From assembly GCA_021785255.1 (NCBI GenBank), contig JAJYGA010000142.1:1-50057 (forward strand): 50,057 nt of DNA, read 5' to 3'. The stretch comes from Actinomycetes bacterium. GTDB taxonomy: Bacteria; Actinomycetota; Acidimicrobiia; Acidimicrobiales; Acidimicrobiaceae. The notes beneath the pieces were generated by a model. That model saw only the letters and a list, made by a program, of their open reading frames with translations. It had not been told where the DNA came from and did not search any database. Within the stretch, counting starts at the first letter, position 1. Each line of letters starts with the position of its first letter. Positions 27,186-34,891 of this stretch are shown here, in pieces. The position numbers and the translations under genes are program-made.

Positions 27186-27899
27186 TTGGACGATGTGCTA
27201 ATGCAGATAGCTGCAGTTGAGACTGAAGTAGTAGCAATTCGAGCCAGACTGGCGTCGGATCCAAACAGAGGTTTGGTTCTACAACTCCAACATAGCCTGA
27301 CAGATGCGCAAGATAGCCTAAAGAGACTGCAAGTTGCCACGTTGGACCTAGATGAGAGAATCTCTCAGCTGGAAAGCGAAGCGTCTCCGTTGCGAGAGCG
27401 CATTAGAGCCCTTTCGAATCACTCCGTTGCCACCTCCTACAGAGATGAAGAGGCGAAAGAACACCAGAGTTCGGTGTCAAAGGCGCGCCTTGAAGAACTG
27501 GAAGAAGAAGAACTTGTGTTGATGGAGTCGTTGGAGGAAACGAGAATCTATGCAGATGAGCAAGAGGCAGTCGTAAGAGATTTAGCTGCGACGGCCGATG
27601 CTGCCAAGTTGAAATGGATAGAGGTTGAAGCTACTTATCTAGGAGAACTGGAGACCAAAGAGTCGGAACTCAAAGCGTTAATACATCGTCTTAGTGATGC
27701 AGATAGATCATTTTACGAGAGTCTTCGGGGAAGATTAGAAGGTACTGTTCTTGCTGTTGTTCATGACCAAGTGTGTGGATACTGTGGTGTCAAGGTATCA
27801 ACAAGGACTTATTCAAGGCTTAGATCTCAAAGCAGTGCTTCTCTTGGTGAGAGAGACCGTTGCGAGGAGTGCGACAGATTTTTGATCCTTCCAGGGTAG
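27186..27899 (+). CDS. Coiled-coil zinc-ribbon protein (CT398/C4-type family)
   Basis: A protein of roughly 237 residues made of a long charged helical hairpin (DDVLMQIAAVETEVVAIRARL, then about 180 residues of heptad-like sequence) followed by a C-terminal zinc ribbon with CGYCGVKV and CEECDRFLIL. This is the layout of the CT398-like/DUF164 C4-type zinc-ribbon family common in bacteria, whose function is poorly known but has been associated with flagellar or secretion-like complexes and RNA metabolism in some species. The true start is unclear; TTG at 27186 and ATG at 27201 both fit. It follows the penicillin-binding protein closely. Confidence 0.75.
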   Translation: MDDVLMQIAAVETEVVAIRARLASDPNRGLVLQLQHSLTDAQDSLKRLQVATLDLDERISQLESEASPLRERIRALSNHSVATSYRDEEAKEHQSSVSKARLEELEEEELVLMESLEETRIYADEQEAVVRDLAATADAAKLKWIEVEATYLGELETKESELKALIHRLSDADRSFYESLRGRLEGTVLAVVHDQVCGYCGVKVSTRTYSRLRSQSSASLGERDRCEECDRFLILPG

Positions 27900-28041
27900 T
27901 TGATTACGCCTTTTAGGTGCGGAAACGTTATGACATGTGGTCTTGTGGCAGATTGTTTTCTGCGAATATTGTTCTATCGTCAGCTGTCGCTTGGCGTGTT
28001 GTATCTTCAAAGTTAATTTACCTACACTACAAATACATTGG

Positions 28042-28070
28042 TTGATAAATCGCTGTATCTTATGTATAAT
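28042..28070 (+). promoter_or_regulatory. Sigma-70 type promoter upstream of the permease
   Basis: TTGATA and TATAAT are separated by exactly 17 bases, a near-consensus -35/-10 pair with a fully consensus -10 box. It is 102 bases before the permease start codon, leaving a leader of about 95 bases. Confidence 0.65.
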
Positions 28071-28134
28071 CGATTCAAATTTATCGATCTCGTCTTCGTA
28101 AATGTGAGAAGATAGGGTCGCTGAATTGTAATTT

Positions 28135-28148
28135 GCTGCATGTGCAGC
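28135..28148. promoter_or_regulatory. Perfect inverted repeat GCTGCA-TG-TGCAGC in the permease leader
   Basis: A six-base-pair palindrome with a two-base centre lies 24 bases before the permease ATG, downstream of the predicted promoter. It could be an operator for a regulator. The two-base centre is too tight for a stable RNA hairpin loop, so a DNA-binding site is more likely, but it may be chance. Confidence 0.35.
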
Positions 28149-28172
28149 GTTACTTGAAAGAAGGGAAACTAT

Positions 28173-29831
28173 ATGAGTACAGTCCAAGGAGGTGCTGGCC
28201 AACTCCGAAGGGAGATGAGTCGGCTTGACCTCGTTATGGCTGGCCTGGGAGCGATCATCGGTTCCGGTTGGCTGTTTGGAGTTTTGTACGCAGCTAACTA
28301 TGCAGGACCGGCCGCAGTAGTGGGTTGGATCATCGGTGGTATAGCCGTAATCCTTATCGGTCTAGTGTATGCAGAGTTATCGGGAATGTTACCAGAAGCT
28401 GGTGGTATTGCTAGATACCCTCACTTTACCCATGGATCCCTCGTCGGATTCATAATGGGCTGGGGGGCATTTATAGCGTATTCTACGGTTCCAGCAATTG
28501 AAGCGGAAGCGGTGGTTCAATACTCTGAACACTACATCACGAGCTTCAATAACTCCACACTTTTAAGATTTGTCGTGGAGGCGCTTTTGTTGGTTCTGTT
28601 TTTTGCTATCAACTCTTATGGGGTCAAGGCGTACGCAAAGACGAACACTATCGTAACGACGATCAAGTTCATTATGCCGTCGGTTACGGTTCTGGCCTTC
28701 TTGTTTTTTGCAAGTCACTGGAGTAACTACTCCTTTAAGCCCGCTGGAAGCGTGCCAGGTGGATTTGCCCCATATGGTGTGGCTGGAGTATTAAAAGCTG
28801 TAGCTTTATCTGGAATTGTGTTTTCGTTCCTCGGATTCAGACAAGCTGTTGATATGGCAGGTGAAGCCAAGAATCCCCAAAAAGATGTGCCACGTGCTAT
28901 CATGACTGCTATTGGTCTAGCTGTTGTGCTTTATGTTATGTTGCAGGTCGTCTTCATAGCGGGAATCGCCCCAAGCGCAATCGTTAAAGGTTGGGCAAGT
29001 CTGAGCTTTACTTCTCCGTTTGCACAGGTTGCTGCAGCGTTGGGACTTGGATGGTTAGCGACTCTCCTATATGCAGATGCTATCATCTCACCAGCGGGTA
29101 CCGGAAATGTGTATCTGGCCTCTACGGCGAGAGTCGTATACGCCAGTTCTGCCAATAAGTATCTTTCCAAGAAGTTCATGACCCTTACAGATAGGGGAGG
29201 AGCCCCGATCTTAGGGTTGCTTGTGACTTTGATCTTTGGCATTTTGGCGTTACTTCCATTCCCATCGTGGCAAAGCCTTGTAGGTGTTATCTCCTCTGCG
29301 ACGGTGTTTACCTACATGATTGGACCCGTCAGTGCAACGGTGCTACGTAAGAACCATCCTGATGCCCATCGTCCATACAAGCAGGCTGCTCTTGAGGTCG
29401 TTGGACCGCTGGCGTTCATCGTCGGTACCCTGATCATCTACTGGGCAGGCTGGAACATCGACTGGAAACTCATTGTGGCGCTTTTGGCCGGTACTGCAAT
29501 ATATGCTCTCGTTGCTTCAAGGCCCAATACTTCATTGGATAAGGTGGACGGAGCTTCGCTGAAAAGCGGCATCTGGCTGGTCGCCTACATGGTGGTTATG
29601 TTGGCCATGACCTACTTCGGATCGGCCACCTTCGGATCACCTTTCAACGGAGGGAAGGGACTCATCCATTACCCGATGGATCTCGTTGTTGTGGTAGTGA
29701 TTGCCATAGTCTTCTACTACTGGGGTGTTTCCTCAGGTAGAATGACTCAAGCTGGTGTTGATGCATTTGAGCGAGCAGATTCAGACCGTATGGCTAGAAA
29801 TCAAGCTGAGAAGTCGTCTCCGCTAAATTAG
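28173..29831 (+). CDS. APC-family amino-acid permease
   Basis: This 552-residue protein has about 12-14 hydrophobic segments and the APC superfamily opening LGAIIGSGWLFGVLYAANYAGP in helix 1, plus the FRQAVDMAGEAKNPQKDVPRA motif typical of amino-acid/polyamine/organocation permeases in the loop after helix 6. It probably imports amino acids by proton symport. The substrate cannot be told. The ATG has an AAGGGA ribosome-binding site, an upstream promoter, and a strong terminator after the stop codon, so the gene is monocistronic. The C-terminal 45 residues are polar and cytoplasmic. Confidence 0.92.
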   Translation: MSTVQGGAGQLRREMSRLDLVMAGLGAIIGSGWLFGVLYAANYAGPAAVVGWIIGGIAVILIGLVYAELSGMLPEAGGIARYPHFTHGSLVGFIMGWGAFIAYSTVPAIEAEAVVQYSEHYITSFNNSTLLRFVVEALLLVLFFAINSYGVKAYAKTNTIVTTIKFIMPSVTVLAFLFFASHWSNYSFKPAGSVPGGFAPYGVAGVLKAVALSGIVFSFLGFRQAVDMAGEAKNPQKDVPRAIMTAIGLAVVLYVMLQVVFIAGIAPSAIVKGWASLSFTSPFAQVAAALGLGWLATLLYADAIISPAGTGNVYLASTARVVYASSANKYLSKKFMTLTDRGGAPILGLLVTLIFGILALLPFPSWQSLVGVISSATVFTYMIGPVSATVLRKNHPDAHRPYKQAALEVVGPLAFIVGTLIIYWAGWNIDWKLIVALLAGTAIYALVASRPNTSLDKVDGASLKSGIWLVAYMVVMLAMTYFGSATFGSPFNGGKGLIHYPMDLVVVVVIAIVFYYWGVSSGRMTQAGVDAFERADSDRMARNQAEKSSPLN

Positions 29832-29858
29832 TTGTGATGTAGCTTGAGATAGGTTACC

Positions 29859-29903
29859 AAGGTGGATGGGGTGCCCTTTTGGGTCTATCCCATCCACCTT
29901 TTT
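29859..29903 (+). terminator. Strong intrinsic terminator after the permease
   Basis: A perfect 12-base-pair stem pairs AAGGTGGATGGG (29859-29870) with CCCATCCACCTT (29889-29900) around an 18-base loop, directly followed by a run of T residues. It starts 28 bases after the permease stop. This is the clearest terminator of the window. Confidence 0.85.
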
Positions 29904-30047
29904 GTTGCCAGTTTCTTTGACGGTTCCAGGCTCTGTGATAACAGGTGAGTTGCGTACCATAGGACTTTGTAAATACGTCAATCTATAGTGTCTTTAGCGA
30001 TATTGGCGTCTTTGCCCACAGTACTCCTTGAATTAAAAAGGGCAAAG

Positions 30048-30923
30048 ATGGACAGAGGTTTCACCTACGAAGAGTTGAGAACTCAAATCGAAGACGCGAT
30101 CCAAGAACTGATTGACGACGGTGCTTGGAGTGGTTTTTTGGAGTTTGCTTGCAACTTTGCAACATACTCTCCACGAAATACGATTTTAATCTACAACCAA
30201 TGTAAAAGACGTGGCATCGTTCCTTCGTATGTAGCTGGATATCATAGATGGCGCCAACTGGGTCGTTGGGTTAAAAGAGGGGAACGTGGCGTTCGAATTG
30301 TTGTTCCTGTACTCTCAAGGCGACCTAGTGAGCGGATTGCCGTGGAGACGACTCACGTAGCGGAGGAGATCAGCGTTGTCGGATTTAAAAACGCATATGT
30401 CTTTGATCTGTCACAGACCGAGGGTGACGAACTCGTTGTTCCGCTAAGCCCTGTTTCCTTGTCGGGTTCCGGAAACGACGAAGTGGAGAAGTATCTGAAG
30501 ACACAACTGGATAGTAGAGGATTTCAGGTGGTATTGAATGATCTTGAGCGTGGTGTGAACGGTTTTACCGACTTTTCTCAAATGGTTGTGGCTATCTCGA
30601 ACTCTCTTAGCGACAGACAGCGGCTAAAAACCCTCTCTCATGAATATGCTCACGCGGTACTGCATGAAACCAAAGTCATTGATCGAGAGCTTGCTGAGTT
30701 GCAAGCAGAGACATTTGCGTATCTCATGATGACATCGTTGGGGATGGAGACTGCTCAGTACTCGATTCCCTACATACTTCGTTGGGCAAATGGATCGCCG
30801 GATCGGGCTTTGGACGGTTTCGAGATCGCCTATGAACTCTTTATTGACGTTCATTCTGCGCTTGTGGCCACTTGCTCTGCCTTGGGCTGTTCTCACGTGG
30901 CGTTGCACGACGTTGTGGCGTAG
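30048..30923 (+). CDS. ArdC-like ssDNA-binding domain protein with ImmA/IrrE-type metallopeptidase motif
   Basis: A product of about 291 residues. The first half matches the ArdC N-terminal (DUF1738) domain, with FACNFATYSPRNTILIYNQ and the basic YHRWRQLGRWVKRGERGVRI segment. The second half has a zinc-metallopeptidase HEYAH motif at residues 198-202 and a downstream AELQAETFAYL glutamate region. ArdC proteins, usually on plasmids, protect incoming single-stranded DNA from restriction; ImmA/IrrE peptidases cleave repressors. The ATG at 30048 has AAAGGG upstream; a GTG at 29988 would add 20 residues. A chromosomal location with a DUF3293 neighbour is unusual. Catalysis is inferred from the motif only. 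Confidence 0.82.
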   Translation: MDRGFTYEELRTQIEDAIQELIDDGAWSGFLEFACNFATYSPRNTILIYNQCKRRGIVPSYVAGYHRWRQLGRWVKRGERGVRIVVPVLSRRPSERIAVETTHVAEEISVVGFKNAYVFDLSQTEGDELVVPLSPVSLSGSGNDEVEKYLKTQLDSRGFQVVLNDLERGVNGFTDFSQMVVAISNSLSDRQRLKTLSHEYAHAVLHETKVIDRELAELQAETFAYLMMTSLGMETAQYSIPYILRWANGSPDRALDGFEIAYELFIDVHSALVATCSALGCSHVALHDVVA

Positions 30924-31094
30924 TGGCGAACACGGTGTAGGTGGATCGTTGTCTATTGTCTAAGTTGGCGTAGGTGGGATAAGTTTTTAGATTTAGGTTC
31001 ACTAAGCGTCTGGATATGGTTCACGATGTGTATCCATGGAGCGTCGGAACCGATGGCCACGTCGTTATCAAAAGTTGGAGGCGAAGGAGGGCAT

Positions 31095-31577
31095 ATGGAA
31101 GGGTCGACAGATCTTTGGAGGGTGTATCTTGAAGCGAAGATTGAGGTATTTTATGAAGAGAGTTGGTATTGCATATCTGGATGTGCAATTAAAAGACCGT
31201 GTCCCAAGACTCTCTATGATGATTTAGTTAGCTGTAGTGCTGCATTCATCCTTACCGCTTGGAATCCGTACTCTGTGGTACTGGAAGATCACGAGAATGA
31301 GCAAAGAAATCAAGCCTTAGAGGGCGATCTCGTAGAGTTGAGATTGCCGTATTATCCAGCTAGAGGATCCTCTCGGAGTGATAACTATAGCGAGTCAGGT
31401 TTTTTAGTGATAGCTCGGGAGCCACTTAATCCGTCTGATCTGGTGTTTGACCTTGCAAGAAAGTACGATCAAGCTGCAATCTACGAGATTGTAGGTGGAG
31501 TTTTAAGGTGCGCTGACGCCAACGGATCTTTGGTTGTGGAGATGGAGGATCTCTCCGAGGCGCTCCTATCACTGTAA
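31095..31577 (+). CDS. DUF3293 family protein
   Basis: A 160-residue protein with the DUF3293 pattern: LWRVYLEAKIEVFYEE at the N-terminus, the central FILTAWNPYS and NEQRNQALEGDL motifs, the SESGFLVI segment and the RKYDQAAIYEI motif. The family is small and of unknown function. The ATG has a perfect AAGGAGG ribosome-binding site four bases upstream, which decides the start over a longer ORF beginning at 31026. It follows the ArdC-like gene by 171 bases in the same direction. Confidence 0.8.
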   Translation: MEGSTDLWRVYLEAKIEVFYEESWYCISGCAIKRPCPKTLYDDLVSCSAAFILTAWNPYSVVLEDHENEQRNQALEGDLVELRLPYYPARGSSRSDNYSESGFLVIAREPLNPSDLVFDLARKYDQAAIYEIVGGVLRCADANGSLVVEMEDLSEALLSL

Positions 31578-31657
31578 AGACACATAGTAGAGATAAAGTA
31601 TTGCACTAGTACCTGCCGATACCTCAGCGAGCCGAAGATTATTTTTGGGAGGGTTCG

Positions 31658-33565
31658 TTGAACTTAAAGAGACCGAGTATCGTAGCGGGCGTTATAACGC
31701 TTTTGATGTCAGTGCTTTGCCAGGGATCAAATCTCCTCCATGTACGAAGCAACGCTTTAGTGTCGAACGCGATAGAGATGCACCAAGTAACGATGTCTCG
31801 CTTTGGGATGAGTCGACTTTCTTCTTACTCTTTCTCCCAAGGGTATTGGGAGGTTGCGTCAGACGGCGGTATCTTCACCTTTGGAGACGCCGGCTTCTAT
31901 GGATCGATGGGCGGAAAACATCTTAACAAGCCTGTGGTAGGAATGGCTTCTACCCCAGATGGAAAGGGGTATTGGGAGGTTGCGTCAGACGGCGGTATCT
32001 TCACCTTTGGAGACGCCGGCTTCTATGGCTCCATGGGCGGACACCCTCTCAATCAGCCTATAGTTGCGATGGCTTCTACCCCAGATGGAAGAGGATACTG
32101 GGAGGTTGCGTCAGACGGCGGTATCTTCACCTTTGGAGACGCCGGCTTCTATGGATCAACAGGTGGCATGCCGATCTCGGGCAAGGTGGTCGCCATGGCT
32201 TCTACCCCAGATGGAAGAGGATACTGGTTAGCAACGAGCACCGGTGACGTCTTCGCATTTGGAGACGCAGTCTTTGGAGGATCAATGGGGTCCCATATTT
32301 TAAATAGGCCAGTTGTTTCAATTGTGTCTACCCCAGATGGAAGAGGATACTGGCTTATAGCCTCAGACGGCGGTATCTTCACCTTTGGAGACGCCGGCTT
32401 CTATGGTTCTATGGGCGGACACCCTCTCAATCGACCTGTGGTTGGGGGGTTTTCTAGTCCAAGCGGCTATGGGTACTGGGAGGTTGCCTCAGACGGCGGT
32501 ATCTTCACCTTTGGAGACGCCGGCTTCTATGGATCAATGGGCGGACACCCTCTCAATCAACCTGTGGTGGGAGGATCTCAAGTAGGAGCTATTCCTTATT
32601 CCCAACTGCCGGGTCCCGGCTTGAGTTCAAATCGTACGGTCGCAACGTTTTATTATCCCTGGTGGGGAACTCCTCCTTCGGTGGTGACGTGGGAACACTG
32701 GAATCAAAATAATCACAATCCTGCTGTCGGTGATATTGCTTCAAACTTCTATCCCATGGGCGGTCCTTACTCGCAAGCTTTACAGGCAACTGTCGACAAC
32801 CAGATGTCGTTGATGAACCAAGCTGGAATAAATGAACTCATATCCTCATGGTGGGGACAGGGGTCTATAGAAGATCAAAGATTGAATTTGGTAGTCCCTT
32901 CTGCTAGGGCACATGGAATCAACGTGGCAGTCCTGATAGATGGCTATGCAGGGAGAACGATATCGTCAATAAGTTCAGATATAGCCTATTTGAGATCAAA
33001 ATGGGGGATAACGGACTTCTTCTTCTGGAACCCTACAGAGTACTCCGCAGCTTCGTGGCACGCGCTCACGTCTACGTTGTCCGGCGTGAAACTCTTTGCA
33101 ACAGGAAATCCAGGACAGATGATGACAGGGCAGTTCGAACAGTGGGCTGCAGCCTCGGGTTTCCAGGGGATATTTACTTATGACGTCTATGATGAACAAC
33201 CCTCGGACTTCGGTCCCACCTGCTATCAGGCCCATCTTTACGGACTTTTGTGTTCTCCATCGGTTGGACCAGGATTTATCGATCAAAGAGCCAACAATGA
33301 CAGCAGATATCGTTCTCGACAAAACGGGTCCAACTACGACGCCATGTGGCGAGGTGCTTTAGCTTCTAACCCGGACTTCATTACCATAACATCCTTCAAC
33401 GAATGGCACGAGGGTACTCAGATCGAGCCAGCTCAAGCCATGTGTATTCCGTCATATTGCTATCATAACTACAACGGAGCATATGGACTCAGCGGGATCG
33501 CCGCCTCTTATGCCTATATAAATAGGACCGCCTTTTGGTCCAAGATGTACATGAATGGTATTTAG
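31658..33565 (+). CDS. Secreted GH99-like glycosidase with six N-terminal surface repeats
   Basis: A 635-residue protein. Residues 1-25 look like a signal peptide (KRPSIVAGVITLLMSVLCQG). Residues about 62-313 are six consecutive 42-residue repeats built on GYWEVASDGGIFTFGDAGFYGSM-like units followed by a variable loop such as HPLNQPVVAMASTPDG. The rest begins VATFYYPWWGTPPS and contains FNEWHEGTQIEPA (residues 580-592), the GH99 (endo-alpha-mannosidase-like) active-site motif with Glu582 and Glu585. It probably cleaves alpha-mannan or other polysaccharide outside the cell, with the repeats as an attachment or binding module. The start is TTG with GGGAGGG upstream. Confidence 0.85.
   Translation: MNLKRPSIVAGVITLLMSVLCQGSNLLHVRSNALVSNAIEMHQVTMSRFGMSRLSSYSFSQGYWEVASDGGIFTFGDAGFYGSMGGKHLNKPVVGMASTPDGKGYWEVASDGGIFTFGDAGFYGSMGGHPLNQPIVAMASTPDGRGYWEVASDGGIFTFGDAGFYGSTGGMPISGKVVAMASTPDGRGYWLATSTGDVFAFGDAVFGGSMGSHILNRPVVSIVSTPDGRGYWLIASDGGIFTFGDAGFYGSMGGHPLNRPVVGGFSSPSGYGYWEVASDGGIFTFGDAGFYGSMGGHPLNQPVVGGSQVGAIPYSQLPGPGLSSNRTVATFYYPWWGTPPSVVTWEHWNQNNHNPAVGDIASNFYPMGGPYSQALQATVDNQMSLMNQAGINELISSWWGQGSIEDQRLNLVVPSARAHGINVAVLIDGYAGRTISSISSDIAYLRSKWGITDFFFWNPTEYSAASWHALTSTLSGVKLFATGNPGQMMTGQFEQWAAASGFQGIFTYDVYDEQPSDFGPTCYQAHLYGLLCSPSVGPGFIDQRANNDSRYRSRQNGSNYDAMWRGALASNPDFITITSFNEWHEGTQIEPAQAMCIPSYCYHNYNGAYGLSGIAASYAYINRTAFWSKMYMNGI
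31841..32596 (+). repeat. Six tandem 126-bp repeats in the GH99-like gene
   Basis: Units start at 31841, 31967, 32093, 32219, 32345 and 32471, each exactly 126 bases. A core of about 41 bases encoding DGGIFTFGDAGFYG is essentially identical at the DNA level in units 1, 2, 3, 5 and 6. Unit 4 has diverged (WLATSTGDVFAFGDAVFGGS). The identity in third codon positions points to recent duplication or gene conversion. Confidence 0.9.
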
Positions 33566-33618
33566 GGGCTCGACCAGATAGTGATGGATGTATTTGTTTG
33601 CTAAGGTGATAGGTCACT

Positions 33619-34509
33619 ATGGTGATGTTTGCGGTTGACATAGCTGACTATAAAACTTGGGCCAGAACGAGTGGTCTTGAGATACTCCTGATCGCTATAG
33701 GTTCAGTTCTGGTGTCGAGATTTGTACATGGAGTTGCGATTATAGCGGAAAGGCGAGTTGTAAAAGCTACTGCATATCAGGTGGTGAGCGATCTCGTAAA
33801 ATCAGAACCGACCAAATATATTCACACAGCTATCCAGGCGATTGACTGGAGCCTGAGGAGCGTTATCTACTTTACGGCGACAGTTTTAATTCTTATACGC
33901 TTTGGCGTGCCTCTAACCTCTTTGGTTGCGCCTGCTACGGTAATTGGTGTGGCTGTAGGCTTTGGTGCGCAGACCTTAGTTCAGGACGTCCTGGGTGGTT
34001 TTTTTATTATTACGGAGCGGCAGTACGGTGTGGGAGATGTCATTCGTATATCTGGCGTTGGACTTACTACGGGAGTTTCAGGAACGGTCGAAGAGGTCAC
34101 CCTTAGAATAACTAAGATTCGTACATTGGCGGGTGAGTTGATCGCTATTCGTAACGGACAGATCCTACAGGTCGCGAACTTGTCGCGGGACTGGTCGCAG
34201 GTGGTAATAGATGTGCAGCTTCCAGCAGAGAAAAAGTCTTCTAAGCGGGCGCGGGAGATATTGGATGAACTTTGCAAGGAGTTGGCCGAAGACGAGCGTT
34301 TAGTTCCGGTACTGTTGACCCCTCCTATGGTTACTGGGATTGAGTCGATCTCCTTGGGGTACATTGTCATGAGGGTGGTTGCGCGTACCTTACCCTCCAA
34401 ACAGTTCGATGCTGGCAGAATAATGCGGGCTCGTATCATAGAGACGCTTTCAGCAGAGGATCTCTTACCAGACTCATCCTCTGCGGCAGTGATCCAGCAG
34501 ATGGTTTGA
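33619..34509 (+). CDS. Mechanosensitive ion channel (MscS family)
   Basis: A 296-residue protein with three N-terminal hydrophobic segments and the MscS core: the pore helix region VAPATVIGVAVGFGAQTLVQDVLGGFFIITERQYGVGDVI, then a beta-domain with VSGTVEEVTLRITKIRTLAGELIAIRNGQI. MscS channels open under membrane tension to release solutes during osmotic downshock. The third helix keeps the Gly/Ala-rich packing surface. The start ATG is preceded by AAGGTGAT. The stop is separated by one base from the ATG of a Thr-rich membrane protein, implying translational coupling. Confidence 0.92.
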   Translation: MVMFAVDIADYKTWARTSGLEILLIAIGSVLVSRFVHGVAIIAERRVVKATAYQVVSDLVKSEPTKYIHTAIQAIDWSLRSVIYFTATVLILIRFGVPLTSLVAPATVIGVAVGFGAQTLVQDVLGGFFIITERQYGVGDVIRISGVGLTTGVSGTVEEVTLRITKIRTLAGELIAIRNGQILQVANLSRDWSQVVIDVQLPAEKKSSKRAREILDELCKELAEDERLVPVLLTPPMVTGIESISLGYIVMRVVARTLPSKQFDAGRIMRARIIETLSAEDLLPDSSSAAVIQQMV

Positions 34510-34510
34510 G

Positions 34511-34891
34511 ATGAAACATATATATAGGGTTCGTCGTTCCACCTGGTATCTGCTTTTGTCGTTCGTTTTTTTCTTTGTTCTATATCTCTATGTCCGACCC
34601 AAACAAGTGGCTATATACGTGTCTAATCCTTACCCTGTCATTTCCACGACCACGACACTGCCACCAACTACGACAACTGAGGCCCGTGTCGCGACCACGA
34701 TACCGAGAACCACTACAACCTCTTCGACCACTACCACGACAACGTCGACAACTGTAGTGGGAAGCACAACCTCTTCGACGACCACCACTACGACAACGTC
34801 GACCACGATACCCAGAACCACTACGACCTCTTCGACGACCACCACTACGACAACGTCGACGACGTCCAAGTCGTCGTCTTCAGCTACGTAG
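34511..34891 (+). CDS. Membrane-anchored Thr-rich low-complexity protein
   Basis: A 126-residue protein with a basic cytoplasmic N-terminus, one membrane helix (residues about 11-27, WYLLLSFVFFFVLYLYV) and an extracytoplasmic domain of about 80 residues made almost only of Thr, Ser and Pro with PRTTTTSSTTTTTT repeats. No enzyme motif. Such a tail is likely extended and may be O-mannosylated or wall-spanning. The gene starts one base after the MscS stop, so it may be a channel partner. A similar low-complexity tail ends the penicillin-binding protein. Function unknown. Confidence 0.75.
   Translation: MKHIYRVRRSTWYLLLSFVFFFVLYLYVRPKQVAIYVSNPYPVISTTTTLPPTTTTEARVATTIPRTTTTSSTTTTTTSTTVVGSTTSSTTTTTTTSTTIPRTTTTSSTTTTTTTSTTSKSSSSAT
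34690..34860 (+). repeat. Three imperfect direct repeats in the Thr-rich gene
   Basis: The units 34690-34749, 34763-34803 and 34802-34860 share CCTCTTCGAC and the shared end ACGACAACGTCGAC. Units 1 and 3 also share ACCACGATACC and GAACCACTAC. They encode the PRTTTTSSTTTTTT repeat and look like recent slippage or duplication. Confidence 0.7.

Larger units (their letters stand above)
27900..28172. other. Promoter region of the amino-acid permease
   Basis: This 273-base gap is AT-rich and holds a sigma-70 type promoter at 28042-28070 and a perfect inverted repeat at 28135-28148. The first 140 bases show nothing I can name; no ORF of interest is present. Confidence 0.5.

Noticed and set aside
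31972-32247. Overlapping plus-strand ORF with repeated RRRYLHLWRRRLLW
   Set aside because: An out-of-frame shadow of the GH99 repeats; the real frame has a signal peptide and the catalytic domain.
31841-32596. Regularly spaced identical repeats that might look like a CRISPR array
   Set aside because: The units are contiguous, in frame, 126 bases long and inside one coding sequence; there are no spacers and no cas genes.
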